Of a DNA stretch of 64,000 nucleotides, positions 33,643-41,519 are shown in pieces; positions within the stretch are counted from its first letter, which is position 1, and each line of letters opens with the position of its first letter. The stretch comes from Bacillota bacterium. Lineage in GTDB: Bacteria; Bacillota; Bacilli; Paenibacillales; Paenibacillaceae. The position numbers and the translations under genes were made by a program. The stretch lies in contig JAEWAQ010000005.1 in the NCBI GenBank assembly GCA_023391635.1, forward strand, positions 115,241 through 179,240, written 5' to 3'. The notes under the pieces are model-generated. The model worked only from the letters and a program-made list of their open reading frames with translations. It was not told the DNA's origin and ran no database searches.

Positions 33643-34881
33643 ATGGAACAAGCGGCAGCAGCATATACGATTATCCCGGATGGCGGCATAACGCAGCCTA
33701 AGGGCTTCAAGGCCGGGGGCCTGCACTGCGGATTGAAAAAATCGGATCGTCATGACATCGGCGTCATCTGCAGCGAGGTCGAAGCTTCGGCGGCAGGCGT
33801 GTTTACGACGAACCTGTTCCAGGCGGCTCCGCTGGCCGTGACGCGAGAGAGCCTGGCTGCAGGAGGCGGCAAGCTGCGCGCCGTGCTGGTGAACAGCGGT
33901 AATGCCAATGCCTGCACGGGCGCGCAAGGGGAAACGGACGCGCTGGAGATGCGGTCGCATCTGGCTGAAGTGCTCGGCGTGGAGAAGCATCATGTGGCGG
34001 TTGCTTCCACGGGCGTGATCGGCGAATTGCTGAAAATGGACCGCGTAAACGCAGGCATCGAGCAATTGCCGGGACGTCTGCGAAGCGATGAGCAAGGTTC
34101 CGACGATTTCTGCCAAGCGATTCTGACGACCGACCTGGTCAAGAAGACTGCATGCGTGACAGTGCGAGTAGACGACCATACGGTTACGATTGCAGGCGCC
34201 GCGAAGGGCTCCGGCATGATCCATCCGAATATGGCGACGATGCTCGGTTTCGTGACGACGGATGCGGCGATCGGGCCGGCTTTGCTGCAGGAGCTGCTGC
34301 GTGAAGTGACGAACGTGACGTTCAACATGATTACGGTAGACGGCGATACGAGTACGAACGATATGCTGGTGGCGATGGCGAGCGGGCTGGCGGGCAATCG
34401 CGAGTTGACGCGGGAGCATCCGGACTTCGCTGCTTTCGCTGCGGGACTGCGATATGTGTGCGCCGAGTTGGCGAAAGCGATCGCCCGCGATGGCGAAGGC
34501 GCGACGAAGCTGATCGAGACGGTCGTAAGCGGCGCGGTAAGTGATGAGGCGGCTTCCGCGATCGCCAAGACGATCATCGGTTCGAGCCTCGTGAAGTCGG
34601 CGGTGTTTGGCGCGGATGCCAACTGGGGCCGCATCATCGCTGCCGTCGGCCGCGCGGGCCAGCCGGTGAACGTCGGCACGGTCGACATTCGGCTCGGTGA
34701 TATTTCGGTGCTTGAGCAGTCCCGACCGGTACCGTTCGACGAAGAGGTGGCATTGGAATATTTGAAGGGCGACACGATCGGAATCTTTGTCGACTTGCAC
34801 ATGGGCGAAGGCCGCGCGACCGCCTGGGGCTGTGATTTAACGTATGATTATGTACGGATCAATGCGGCTTATCGGACTTGA
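33643..34881 (+). CDS. argJ: Bifunctional glutamate N-acetyltransferase / ornithine acetyltransferase
   Basis: 412 residues, ATG 33643 with GGAGAGG upstream. Self-cleaving ArgJ: the cleavage site is the Ala-Thr bond in HPNMATMLGFVTTD, where Thr becomes the nucleophile of the beta chain. Other landmarks are GFKAGGLHCGLKKS, VLVNSGNANACTGAQG, AVASTGVIGE and GADANWGRIIAAVGRAG. It moves the acetyl group from N-acetylornithine back to glutamate, making the pathway cyclic. No argA or argE is seen in the window, as expected with ArgJ. Confidence 0.97.
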   Translation: MEQAAAAYTIIPDGGITQPKGFKAGGLHCGLKKSDRHDIGVICSEVEASAAGVFTTNLFQAAPLAVTRESLAAGGGKLRAVLVNSGNANACTGAQGETDALEMRSHLAEVLGVEKHHVAVASTGVIGELLKMDRVNAGIEQLPGRLRSDEQGSDDFCQAILTTDLVKKTACVTVRVDDHTVTIAGAAKGSGMIHPNMATMLGFVTTDAAIGPALLQELLREVTNVTFNMITVDGDTSTNDMLVAMASGLAGNRELTREHPDFAAFAAGLRYVCAELAKAIARDGEGATKLIETVVSGAVSDEAASAIAKTIIGSSLVKSAVFGADANWGRIIAAVGRAGQPVNVGTVDIRLGDISVLEQSRPVPFDEEVALEYLKGDTIGIFVDLHMGEGRATAWGCDLTYDYVRINAAYRT

Positions 34882-34896
34882 CTGTTGCCGTCCTGC

Positions 34897-35035
34897 TCGC
34901 GGGTAGAGATGGTGCGGACAGCAACAAATCACCGTCGTTGTCTCGCCCAGCGGTCAAAATGGTGCGGACAGCAACAAATCACCGTCGTTGTCCCGCCCAA
35001 CGGCCAAAATGATGCGGACAGCAACATCTTTCGGC
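34897..35035 (+). repeat. Tandem repeat between argJ and argB, 50-base period
   Basis: GGTGCGGACAGCAACAAATC recurs at 34911 and 34961, with a third shortened copy at 35011 (GATGCGGACAGCAACATC). Units also contain CACCGTCGTTGTC and CGGTCAAAAT. Two full copies plus partial ones. Confidence 0.9.
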
Positions 35036-35081
35036 AATGTGGCAATAGCATTTGGATGTTGATCACAAGGAGTCAGGTCTC

Positions 35082-35879
35082 ATGGTAGCGAGTGGAAGCA
35101 CGTTTGTGATGAAATGCGGCGGGAGTACGCTGGCGGCATTGCCGGACGCGTTCTTCGCGGACCTGCGGGAGTTGCAGGAGAACGGCGTCAGGCCGGTTAT
35201 CGTGCATGGCGGCGGACCTGCAATCAACGAAACGTTGGGCAAACTCGGAATCGAGAGCCGTTTCGTGAACGGATTGCGCGTGACGGATGAGGCGACACTC
35301 GACGTTGTGGAGATGGTGCTGGCCGGCCGGATCAACAAGGAGATCGTACGCAAATTGCAAATGAACGGCGCGCGAGCAATCGGCTTATCCGGTACGGACG
35401 GCCAATTGATCGAAGCGCGGCCGGTTGCAAATCACGCGGAAGTCGGGCTTGTCGGCGACGTTACCGGTGTGAATGCCGCGCTGATCGAAGGCGTGATGGC
35501 GCTCGGTTACGTGCCTGTCGTGGCGCCGATCGGCATAGATGAGGCCGGGCAGCGATACAACATTAATGCGGATACGGCTGCCGGGGCCGTCGCCTCGCAT
35601 CTGGGCGTCGATACGATGATCGTCGTGACGGACGTGCCCGGCATCATGCGCCAGGTGGACGGAGAGAAGCGAGTGATGCCGCTCGCGACCTTCGCTGACA
35701 TAGAGACGATGATCGCAAGCGGCGAAATCTACGGCGGCATGATCCCGAAGGTGCGCGCTGCCATGAGCTGTCTGCACGGCAACGTGCGCGAAGTGTTGAT
35801 CGTGGACGGCGCGACCGAGCGCGTGCTCAGCCGGGCCGTTCGCGAAGGCGGCATCGGGACGCGTATCGTGCGCGAGTAG
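35082..35879 (+). CDS. argB: Acetylglutamate kinase
   Basis: 265 residues. ATG 35082 is preferred because AAGGAG lies at 35067-35072; the upstream ATG 35052 has no ribosome site. Amino-acid-kinase fold: FVMKCGGSTLAALPD, PVIVHGGGPAINETLGKL, FVNGLRVTDEATLDVVEMV (19 residues), YNINADTAAGAVASHL and GGMIPKVRAAM. Phosphorylates N-acetylglutamate with ATP, the second step of arginine synthesis and usually a feedback point. Confidence 0.97.
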   Translation: MVASGSTFVMKCGGSTLAALPDAFFADLRELQENGVRPVIVHGGGPAINETLGKLGIESRFVNGLRVTDEATLDVVEMVLAGRINKEIVRKLQMNGARAIGLSGTDGQLIEARPVANHAEVGLVGDVTGVNAALIEGVMALGYVPVVAPIGIDEAGQRYNINADTAAGAVASHLGVDTMIVVTDVPGIMRQVDGEKRVMPLATFADIETMIASGEIYGGMIPKVRAAMSCLHGNVREVLIVDGATERVLSRAVREGGIGTRIVRE

Positions 35880-35881
35880 TG

Positions 35882-36003
35882 ACATAGTGTCACAGAGCCA
35901 CTGAAATCGCAACAATGGCGGCCAACGCGGCCAATAGTGTCACAGAGCCACTAAAATCGCAACAATGGCGGCCAACGCGGCCAATAGTGTCACAGAGCCG
36001 CTA
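35882..36003 (+). repeat. Tandem repeat between argB and argD, 50-base period
   Basis: ATAGTGTCACAGAGCC recurs at 35884, 35934 and 35984, with AAATCGCAACAATGGCGGCC inside each full unit. Two full copies and one partial copy, nearly identical, filling most of the space between the two genes. Confidence 0.92.
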
Positions 36004-36054
36004 ATTCCGCCACCACCTAACCGCAAGCAAGCCCACCCAAAGGAGTGAAATACC

Positions 36055-37239
36055 ATGAGCGACAGTGCGTTGTTCCAGACGTATGCGCGGTACCCGATTA
36101 CCCTAGTGAAGGGCAAGGGCAGCCGTCTATGGGACGATCAAGGCAAGGAATATCTCGATTTCATGAGCGGCTTGGCCGTTACAAATCTGGGGCATGTGCC
36201 GGACGCCGTCAAGCAGGCGCTCGTCCAGCAGCTTGATCAATTGTGGCACGTCTCCAACCTGTTCCACATTCCGAACCAGGAACGTGCGGCCAAACTTCTC
36301 GCCGATAATAGCTGCGCCGACGCTGTCTTCTTCTGCAATAGCGGCGCAGAAGCGAACGAAGCGGCAATCAAGCTGGCCAGACGCTACCACCAGAAGGTTC
36401 GCAACGAAGAACGCTACGAAGTCATTACCTTCACGCAGTCATTCCATGGCCGCACGATTGCGACTCTGACCGCGACTGGACAGGACAAAGTCAAGGAAGG
36501 CTTCCTGCCGCTTCCGCAAGGCTTTGTCCATGTGCCGCTTCATGATGTGCCTGCTTTGGAAGCAGCCATCACCACGAAGACAGCCGCGATCATGCTCGAA
36601 CTCGTCCAGGCCGAAGGCGGCGTTATCCCCGTCGATCCACAGTTCCTGCGCGAAGTCCGCGCCTTGTGCGATCGCCACGGCCTGCTGCTCATCATCGACG
36701 AGATCCAGACCGGCATGGGCCGCACTGGCAAGCTGTTCGCTCACCAGCACTACGACGTGGAGCCGGACGTATTCACGCTCGCCAAAGGCATCGGCAGCGG
36801 CTTCCCGGTCGGCGCGATGCTGGCAAAGCAGCCGTACACGGCCGGATTCGCGCCCGGTGCGCATGCGACGACATTCGGCGGCACGCCGATCGCCATGGCC
36901 GCTGTCACAGCTACGATCGAGACGATGCTAGAGCAAGACGTGCCCGCCAAGGCGGCCGAAGCATCCGAATACTTATTCGCGCAACTGCACCAGCACCTGG
37001 ACGCCATTCCCGGCATCAAGCAGATCCGCGGCAAAGGCTTGCTGATCGGCATCCTGTGCGACGAGCCCGTAGCCGACGCCATTTCCGAACTGCATCGCCG
37101 CGGCCTCCTTGTGGTGACAGCCGGACCGAATGTCATCCGTCTGCTGCCGAATTTGCTTGTCACTCGCGATGAAATCGACGAAGCCGTCGCCATGATAGCT
37201 AAAGTGTTGACTGAACGGGTCGCAGCGAAGCAACCGTGA
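36055..37239 (+). CDS. argD: Acetylornithine aminotransferase
   Basis: 394 residues, ATG 36055 with AAAGGAGTGA upstream. Class III PLP aminotransferase: LWDDQGKEYLDFMSGLAV, FFCNSGAEANEAAIKLAR, FHGRTIATLTATGQ, LLIIDEIQTGMGRTGKLFA, and the PLP lysine in FTLAKGIGSGFPVGAML. It converts N-acetylglutamate semialdehyde to N-acetylornithine. Standard length and no anomalies. Confidence 0.97.
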   Translation: MSDSALFQTYARYPITLVKGKGSRLWDDQGKEYLDFMSGLAVTNLGHVPDAVKQALVQQLDQLWHVSNLFHIPNQERAAKLLADNSCADAVFFCNSGAEANEAAIKLARRYHQKVRNEERYEVITFTQSFHGRTIATLTATGQDKVKEGFLPLPQGFVHVPLHDVPALEAAITTKTAAIMLELVQAEGGVIPVDPQFLREVRALCDRHGLLLIIDEIQTGMGRTGKLFAHQHYDVEPDVFTLAKGIGSGFPVGAMLAKQPYTAGFAPGAHATTFGGTPIAMAAVTATIETMLEQDVPAKAAEASEYLFAQLHQHLDAIPGIKQIRGKGLLIGILCDEPVADAISELHRRGLLVVTAGPNVIRLLPNLLVTRDEIDEAVAMIAKVLTERVAAKQP

Positions 37240-37363
37240 TGGATCGTAACTGACCTGGAAATAGCTCAATACGGGCAATCGTTTTGCGGATTTTCATCGT
37301 CCGCGGTGGCCCGTAGAAACTGCTAATTCGATAAACGGACCGATCGCACTAATCGCAACCCCT

Positions 37364-37394
37364 GCCGGGCCATGCCTTCCGCATGGCGCCCGGC
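37364..37394 (+). other. Strong hairpin in the argF leader
   Basis: GCCGGGCCATGC is followed by a short loop and GCATGGCGCCCGGC, giving a long GC-rich stem with one bulge and no T tract. It ends about 35 bases before the argF start. In the 189-base argD-argF space nothing else is recognised. It may protect the RNA or act in translation control. Confidence 0.5.
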
Positions 37395-37428
37395 AACCGC
37401 CATCCGTATCCAAGTGGGAGGGATCCAA

Positions 37429-38388
37429 ATGACGCTGACCGCACAAGAGGAAGAACTCGCTGCCAGTCTCAAAGGCCGCGATTTTCTAAATTTGATGGAC
37501 TTTACTCCCCAAGAGCTTCGTTATCTGTTGGACTTGGCCATCGAGCTCAAGCGCAAGCAGAAAGCCGGGGAAATGTATCAGCCGCTTAAGGGCAAGACCC
37601 TCGGCATGATTTTCGAAAAGTCGTCTACCCGCACCCGCGTTTCTTTCGAGGTGGGCATGTACCAACTCGGCGGGCACGCGCTATTTCTGAGCAAGAATGA
37701 CATCCAGATGGGCCGCGGCGAGACGATCCGGGACACAGCGCAGGTGATGTCACGCTACCTAGATGGAATGATCATCCGCACGTTCGGCCACCGCAACGTC
37801 GTCGAACTCGCGCGCGGCGCGACGATCCCGGTCATCAATGCGCTGTCGGATCAGTCGCATCCGTGCCAGGCGATGGCTGATTACCAGACAGCTTTGGAAA
37901 TAAAAGGCCGTCTCGAGGGCCTCAAAGTCGCCTATATCGGAGACGGCAACAACGTGTTGCATTCGCTCATGATGGGCGCAAGCAAGCTGGGCATGCATTT
38001 TGCCAGCGCTTCTCCGGAGGGCTATGAGCCGGACGCCGACATCGTCAAGCAATCCCGCGAAGTCGCCGCCGAGACCGGTTCGCGCATCGACGTTTACCGC
38101 GATCCCCGCGAGGCGATCGAGAACGCCGATATCGTCTACACCGACGTCTGGGCGAGCATGGGCTTCGAAGAGGAGCAGCAGGAACGCGAGAGAGCATTCG
38201 CTCCCTATCAGGTCAACGAGGAACTGACCAAGCACGCCAAAACCGACTACCTGTTCATGCACTGCCTGCCCGCCCATCGTGGAGAAGAAGTGAGCGAAGG
38301 CGTCATCGACGGACCTCACTCCGTCATTTTCGACGAAGCCGAGAACCGCCTCCACGCGCAGAAAGCGATCATGGCCGCGATTATGTAG
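37429..38388 (+). CDS. argF: Ornithine carbamoyltransferase
   Basis: 319 residues. ATG 37429 has GGGAGGG upstream; the frame from 37372 has no ribosome site. Carbamoyl-phosphate-binding FEKSSTRTRVSFEVGMYQ, then HRNVVELAR, SDQSHPCQAMAD (H-P-C-Q), and the ornithine-binding FMHCLPAHRGEEV (H-C-L-P). It joins carbamoyl-phosphate and ornithine to citrulline. No carAB genes lie in the window, unlike Bacillus subtilis where they precede argF. Confidence 0.97.
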   Translation: MTLTAQEEELAASLKGRDFLNLMDFTPQELRYLLDLAIELKRKQKAGEMYQPLKGKTLGMIFEKSSTRTRVSFEVGMYQLGGHALFLSKNDIQMGRGETIRDTAQVMSRYLDGMIIRTFGHRNVVELARGATIPVINALSDQSHPCQAMADYQTALEIKGRLEGLKVAYIGDGNNVLHSLMMGASKLGMHFASASPEGYEPDADIVKQSREVAAETGSRIDVYRDPREAIENADIVYTDVWASMGFEEEQQERERAFAPYQVNEELTKHAKTDYLFMHCLPAHRGEEVSEGVIDGPHSVIFDEAENRLHAQKAIMAAIM

Positions 38389-38444
38389 AGGCGGCTGCAG
38401 TACCCATTTCCAAACACACACTCACAAGGGGGTCCGCATTCCCT

Positions 38445-39683
38445 ATGTCCAAACCGAAAATCGTGCTTGCCTACTCCGGCGGCCTTGACACCTCTGTCAT
38501 CTTGACGTGGCTCAAAGAGACATACGACGCCGAAATTATCACCTTCACCGCCGACATCGGGCAGAAAGACGAGCTCGACGGCCTCGAAGCGAAAGCGAAG
38601 AAGACCGGCGCGTCCAAAGTATACATTGACGACCTGCGCGCCGAATTTGCCAAAGACTTCATCTATCCGATGTTCCAGGCCGGCGCGTTGTACGAGGGGC
38701 AATACCTGCTCGGCACGAGCATCGCGCGTCCGCTGATCGCCAAGCGCATGGTCGAGATCGCCCGTGCGGAAGGCGCGACGGCCATCGCCCATGGCGCCAC
38801 CGGCAAAGGCAACGACCAGGTCCGCTTCGAGCTTACCGCAGCCGCGCTCGCGCCTGACATCCAAGTGATCGCGCCTTGGCGCAACGAGGAGTTCCGCGCC
38901 GCTTTTCCGGGCCGTGCCGAGATGATCGCCTACGCCGAGAAGCATGGCATTCCGGTGCAAGCTTCCGCTTCCAAGCCATACTCGATGGACCGCAACCTGC
39001 TGCACATCAGCTTCGAGAGCGGCATGCTCGAGGACCCGTGGTTCGATTCGAGTGCCGACGACGTGCAGGACATGTACGTACTGTCCGTGTCGCCGGAGCA
39101 GGCGCCGGACCAGGCGGAGTATGTGGAGCTGGATTTTGAGGGCGGCGACTGCGTGGCAGTGAACGGTGTGAAAATGGACCCGCTTGCCGTCATGGAGAAG
39201 CTCAACGAGCTTGGCGGCAAGCATGGGATCGGGCGCGTCGATATGGTGGAGAACCGGTTCGTGGGCATGAAGAGCCGCGGCGTGTACGAGACGCCGGGAG
39301 GTACGATTCTGTTCACCGCTCATCGCAAGATGGAATCGATCACGATGGACCGCGACGTCATGCACCTGCGCGACTCGCTCATTTCCAAATACAGCACGCT
39401 CGTGTACAACGGCTTCTGGTTCGCGCCGGAACGTTTGGCCATTCAAGCGCTTGTCGGCGAAAGCCAGAAGCATGTCACCGGCACGGTACGGTTGAAGCTG
39501 TACAAGGGCAATATCATGGCGGCAGGACTCAAGAGTCCGGTCAGCTTGTACAACCCGCACATCGCCACAATGGAAGCGGACCCGACGCAGGCGTACGACC
39601 AGGGCGACGCCACCGGCTTCATCCATCTGAACGCGCTGCGGCTTAAGGTGTCCGCGGGCGTGAACGGCGCTTCAGGCGTTTGA
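38445..39683 (+). CDS. argG: Argininosuccinate synthase
   Basis: 412 residues, ATG 38445; AAGGGGG lies somewhat far upstream (about 12 bases). PP-loop IVLAYSGGLDTSVILTWLK, then AHGATGKGNDQVRFELT and GTSIARPLIAKRMVEIA. Makes argininosuccinate from citrulline and aspartate with ATP. An oddity is that the last codons (ending GASGV) and the stop are part of a repeat unit that continues in the downstream tandem array, so the C-terminus may have been reshaped by repeat expansion. Confidence 0.97.
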   Translation: MSKPKIVLAYSGGLDTSVILTWLKETYDAEIITFTADIGQKDELDGLEAKAKKTGASKVYIDDLRAEFAKDFIYPMFQAGALYEGQYLLGTSIARPLIAKRMVEIARAEGATAIAHGATGKGNDQVRFELTAAALAPDIQVIAPWRNEEFRAAFPGRAEMIAYAEKHGIPVQASASKPYSMDRNLLHISFESGMLEDPWFDSSADDVQDMYVLSVSPEQAPDQAEYVELDFEGGDCVAVNGVKMDPLAVMEKLNELGGKHGIGRVDMVENRFVGMKSRGVYETPGGTILFTAHRKMESITMDRDVMHLRDSLISKYSTLVYNGFWFAPERLAIQALVGESQKHVTGTVRLKLYKGNIMAAGLKSPVSLYNPHIATMEADPTQAYDQGDATGFIHLNALRLKVSAGVNGASGV

Positions 39684-39870
39684 CGAACTGAACAAGCCGA
39701 GCACCGACTGCCGCTTAAATTTGGTATTCGAGGCTTTGGGTGTCCGACGAACAAGCTGAGCACCGACTGCCGCTAAGTTCGGTATTCGGAGCTTCGGGCG
39801 TTTGACGAACAAGCTGAGCACCGACTGCCGTATAAGCTCGGTTTCGAAGTTTCGGACGTTCGCAAAGCAA
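39670..39870 (+). repeat. Tandem repeat spanning the argG stop and the argG-argH space
   Basis: GAGCACCGACTGCCG recurs with its GCACCGACTG core at 39701, 39760 and 39818, period 58-59, accompanied by TT(C/T)GGGCGTTTGACGAAC-like stretches. The first of these, TTCAGGCGTTTGACGAAC at 39671, includes the argG stop codon. Three full copies and a decayed fourth. Confidence 0.88.
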
Positions 39871-39895
39871 CGGGCAATCGAAGGAGGAAAAGTCG

Positions 39896-41311
39896 TTGAG
39901 CAAGCTATGGGGCGGGCGGTTCACGAAACAGACCGACCAGCTGGTGGAACAATATACGGCATCGATCACGTTCGACAAGGAGTTGGCCGAGGAGGACATC
40001 CAGGGCAGCCTGGCGCACGTGACGATGCTGGGGCACTGCGGCATCCTCCCTGCGGAGGACGTCGAGAAGATCAAGGACGGGCTGCTCCAGGTGCAACAGC
40101 GCATCCGGCGCGGCGAGCACGAGTTTCTCGTGGCGGACGAGGACATTCACATGAGCGTCGAGAAGGCGCTGATCGAAGCGATCGGCCCAGTCGGCGGCAA
40201 ACTGCACACGGGCCGCAGCCGCAACGACCAGGTCGCGACCGACATGCACCTGTACTTGCGCAAGCGGGTCGTCGAATTCGTCGATCTGCTGCACAAGCTG
40301 CAGACGGCGCTCATCGAGCAAGCGAAGGCAAACCTGGACACGATCGTGCCCGGCTACACGCACTTGCAACGGGCACAGCCGATCCTGTTCGCGCATCATC
40401 TGATGGCTTACGTGTCCATGTTCGGACGCGACATCGAGCGGCTGCAGGACAGCTATAAGCGTATCGACACGCTGCCGCTCGGCGCCGGGGCGCTGGCCGG
40501 TACGACGTTCGCGATCGATCGGCTGTATACCGCGCAGCAGTTGAACTTCGGCCGCGTGTACGAGAACAGCCTCGACGCCGTCAGCGACCGCGATTTCATC
40601 GTCGAATTTCTCGCCGGCGCTTCGCTGATTATGACGCACTTGTCGCGACTCAGCGAGGAACTCGTCCTCTGGTCGAGCACGGAGTTTCAGTTCGTCGAGC
40701 TCGACGACGCTTTCTGCACCGGCTCGAGCATCATGCCGCAGAAGAAGAACCCCGACGTGCCGGAGCTTGTGCGCGGCAAGACGGGACGCGTCTACGGCAA
40801 CTTGATCGGCCTGCTCACCGTGCTGAAGTCGCTGCCGCTCGCCTACAACAAGGACATGCAGGAAGACAAAGAAGGCATGTTCGACACGGTGAGGGCGCTG
40901 CAGGGCGCCCTGCAATTGTTTGCGCCGATGATTGCAACGATGAAAGTGCGTAAAGACCGCATGCGCCAAGCCGTCGATCGGGACTTCTCGAACGCGACCG
41001 ATATCGCCGACTTCCTTGCCGCGAAGGGACTGCCTTTCCGCCAGGCGCATGAAGTCATCGGCAAGACGGTGCTTTACTGCATCCAGAACAGCAAATTCCT
41101 GCTGGATCTTACGCTGGAGGAATTCCGTCAGTTCTCGCCGCTGTTCGACGATACGATCTATCAGGTGCTGCAGCCGGAGAGCGTCGTGAACGCGCGAAAC
41201 GTCTACGGCGGCACCGCCACCGCGCAAGTGTCGGCCGCGATCGAGCGAGCCGAGACCGCGCTGGCTCAGACCGCCCAGTGGGTGGCGCAATACGCAGAGA
41301 AGTGCCGGTAG
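39896..41311 (+). CDS. argH: Argininosuccinate lyase
   Basis: 471 residues. Start is TTG at 39896 with AAGGAGGAAAA seven bases upstream; the MSKLWGGRF beginning is standard for the family. Fumarase/aspartase superfamily: MSVEKALIEAIG, LHTGRSRNDQVATDMHLYL (19 residues), PGYTHLQRAQPILFAHH, and the signature TGSSIMPQKKNPDVPE. Splits argininosuccinate into arginine and fumarate. Last gene of the cluster, followed by a terminator. Confidence 0.97.
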   Translation: MSKLWGGRFTKQTDQLVEQYTASITFDKELAEEDIQGSLAHVTMLGHCGILPAEDVEKIKDGLLQVQQRIRRGEHEFLVADEDIHMSVEKALIEAIGPVGGKLHTGRSRNDQVATDMHLYLRKRVVEFVDLLHKLQTALIEQAKANLDTIVPGYTHLQRAQPILFAHHLMAYVSMFGRDIERLQDSYKRIDTLPLGAGALAGTTFAIDRLYTAQQLNFGRVYENSLDAVSDRDFIVEFLAGASLIMTHLSRLSEELVLWSSTEFQFVELDDAFCTGSSIMPQKKNPDVPELVRGKTGRVYGNLIGLLTVLKSLPLAYNKDMQEDKEGMFDTVRALQGALQLFAPMIATMKVRKDRMRQAVDRDFSNATDIADFLAAKGLPFRQAHEVIGKTVLYCIQNSKFLLDLTLEEFRQFSPLFDDTIYQVLQPESVVNARNVYGGTATAQVSAAIERAETALAQTAQWVAQYAEKCR

Positions 41312-41338
41312 AGCGCCGACCGGTTTCATATGAAAGAT

Positions 41339-41380
41339 AGAACGTCCTTCCCATTCTTGCAGGCGGAGGGGCGTTCTTTC
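41339..41380 (+). terminator. Terminator of the arginine cluster
   Basis: A 13-base stem, AGAACGTCCTTCC (41339-41351) with GGAGGGGCGTTCT (41365-41377), three G-T pairs, followed by a short TTTC and more T-rich sequence. Confidence 0.7.
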
Positions 41381-41445
41381 CGTTCCTTCTCACTTCCCGT
41401 CCGGGGCGGTATGATAGCTACACATCACGGTGAGGGGGAAAATAC

Positions 41446-41481
41446 ATGGCGAAAAAATGGGTCGTCCATGAAAGGCGATAG
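41446..41481 (+). other. Possible 11-residue micro-ORF with strong ribosome site
   Basis: ATG 41446 follows GAGGGGGAAAA and encodes MAKKWVVHERR before a stop. A -10-like TATGAT lies at 41410-41415. It looks like the start of a gene whose remainder is missing, exactly at the border between the arginine cluster and the carbohydrate island. It could equally be chance. Confidence 0.3.
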
Positions 41482-41519
41482 CCGATTTACTTGGCTGTTC
41501 CCTGTTCAATCTATCTAAT

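Noticed and set aside
32818..34800. 660-codon open frame on the minus strand
   Set aside because: It lies antisense to argC and argJ, has no ribosome site, and its translation is rich in Arg and His with no fold motif. It is a by-product of GC-rich codon usage.
34897..36003. Small genes within the repeats of the arginine cluster
   Set aside because: The repeats show no conserved frame or ribosome site across copies.
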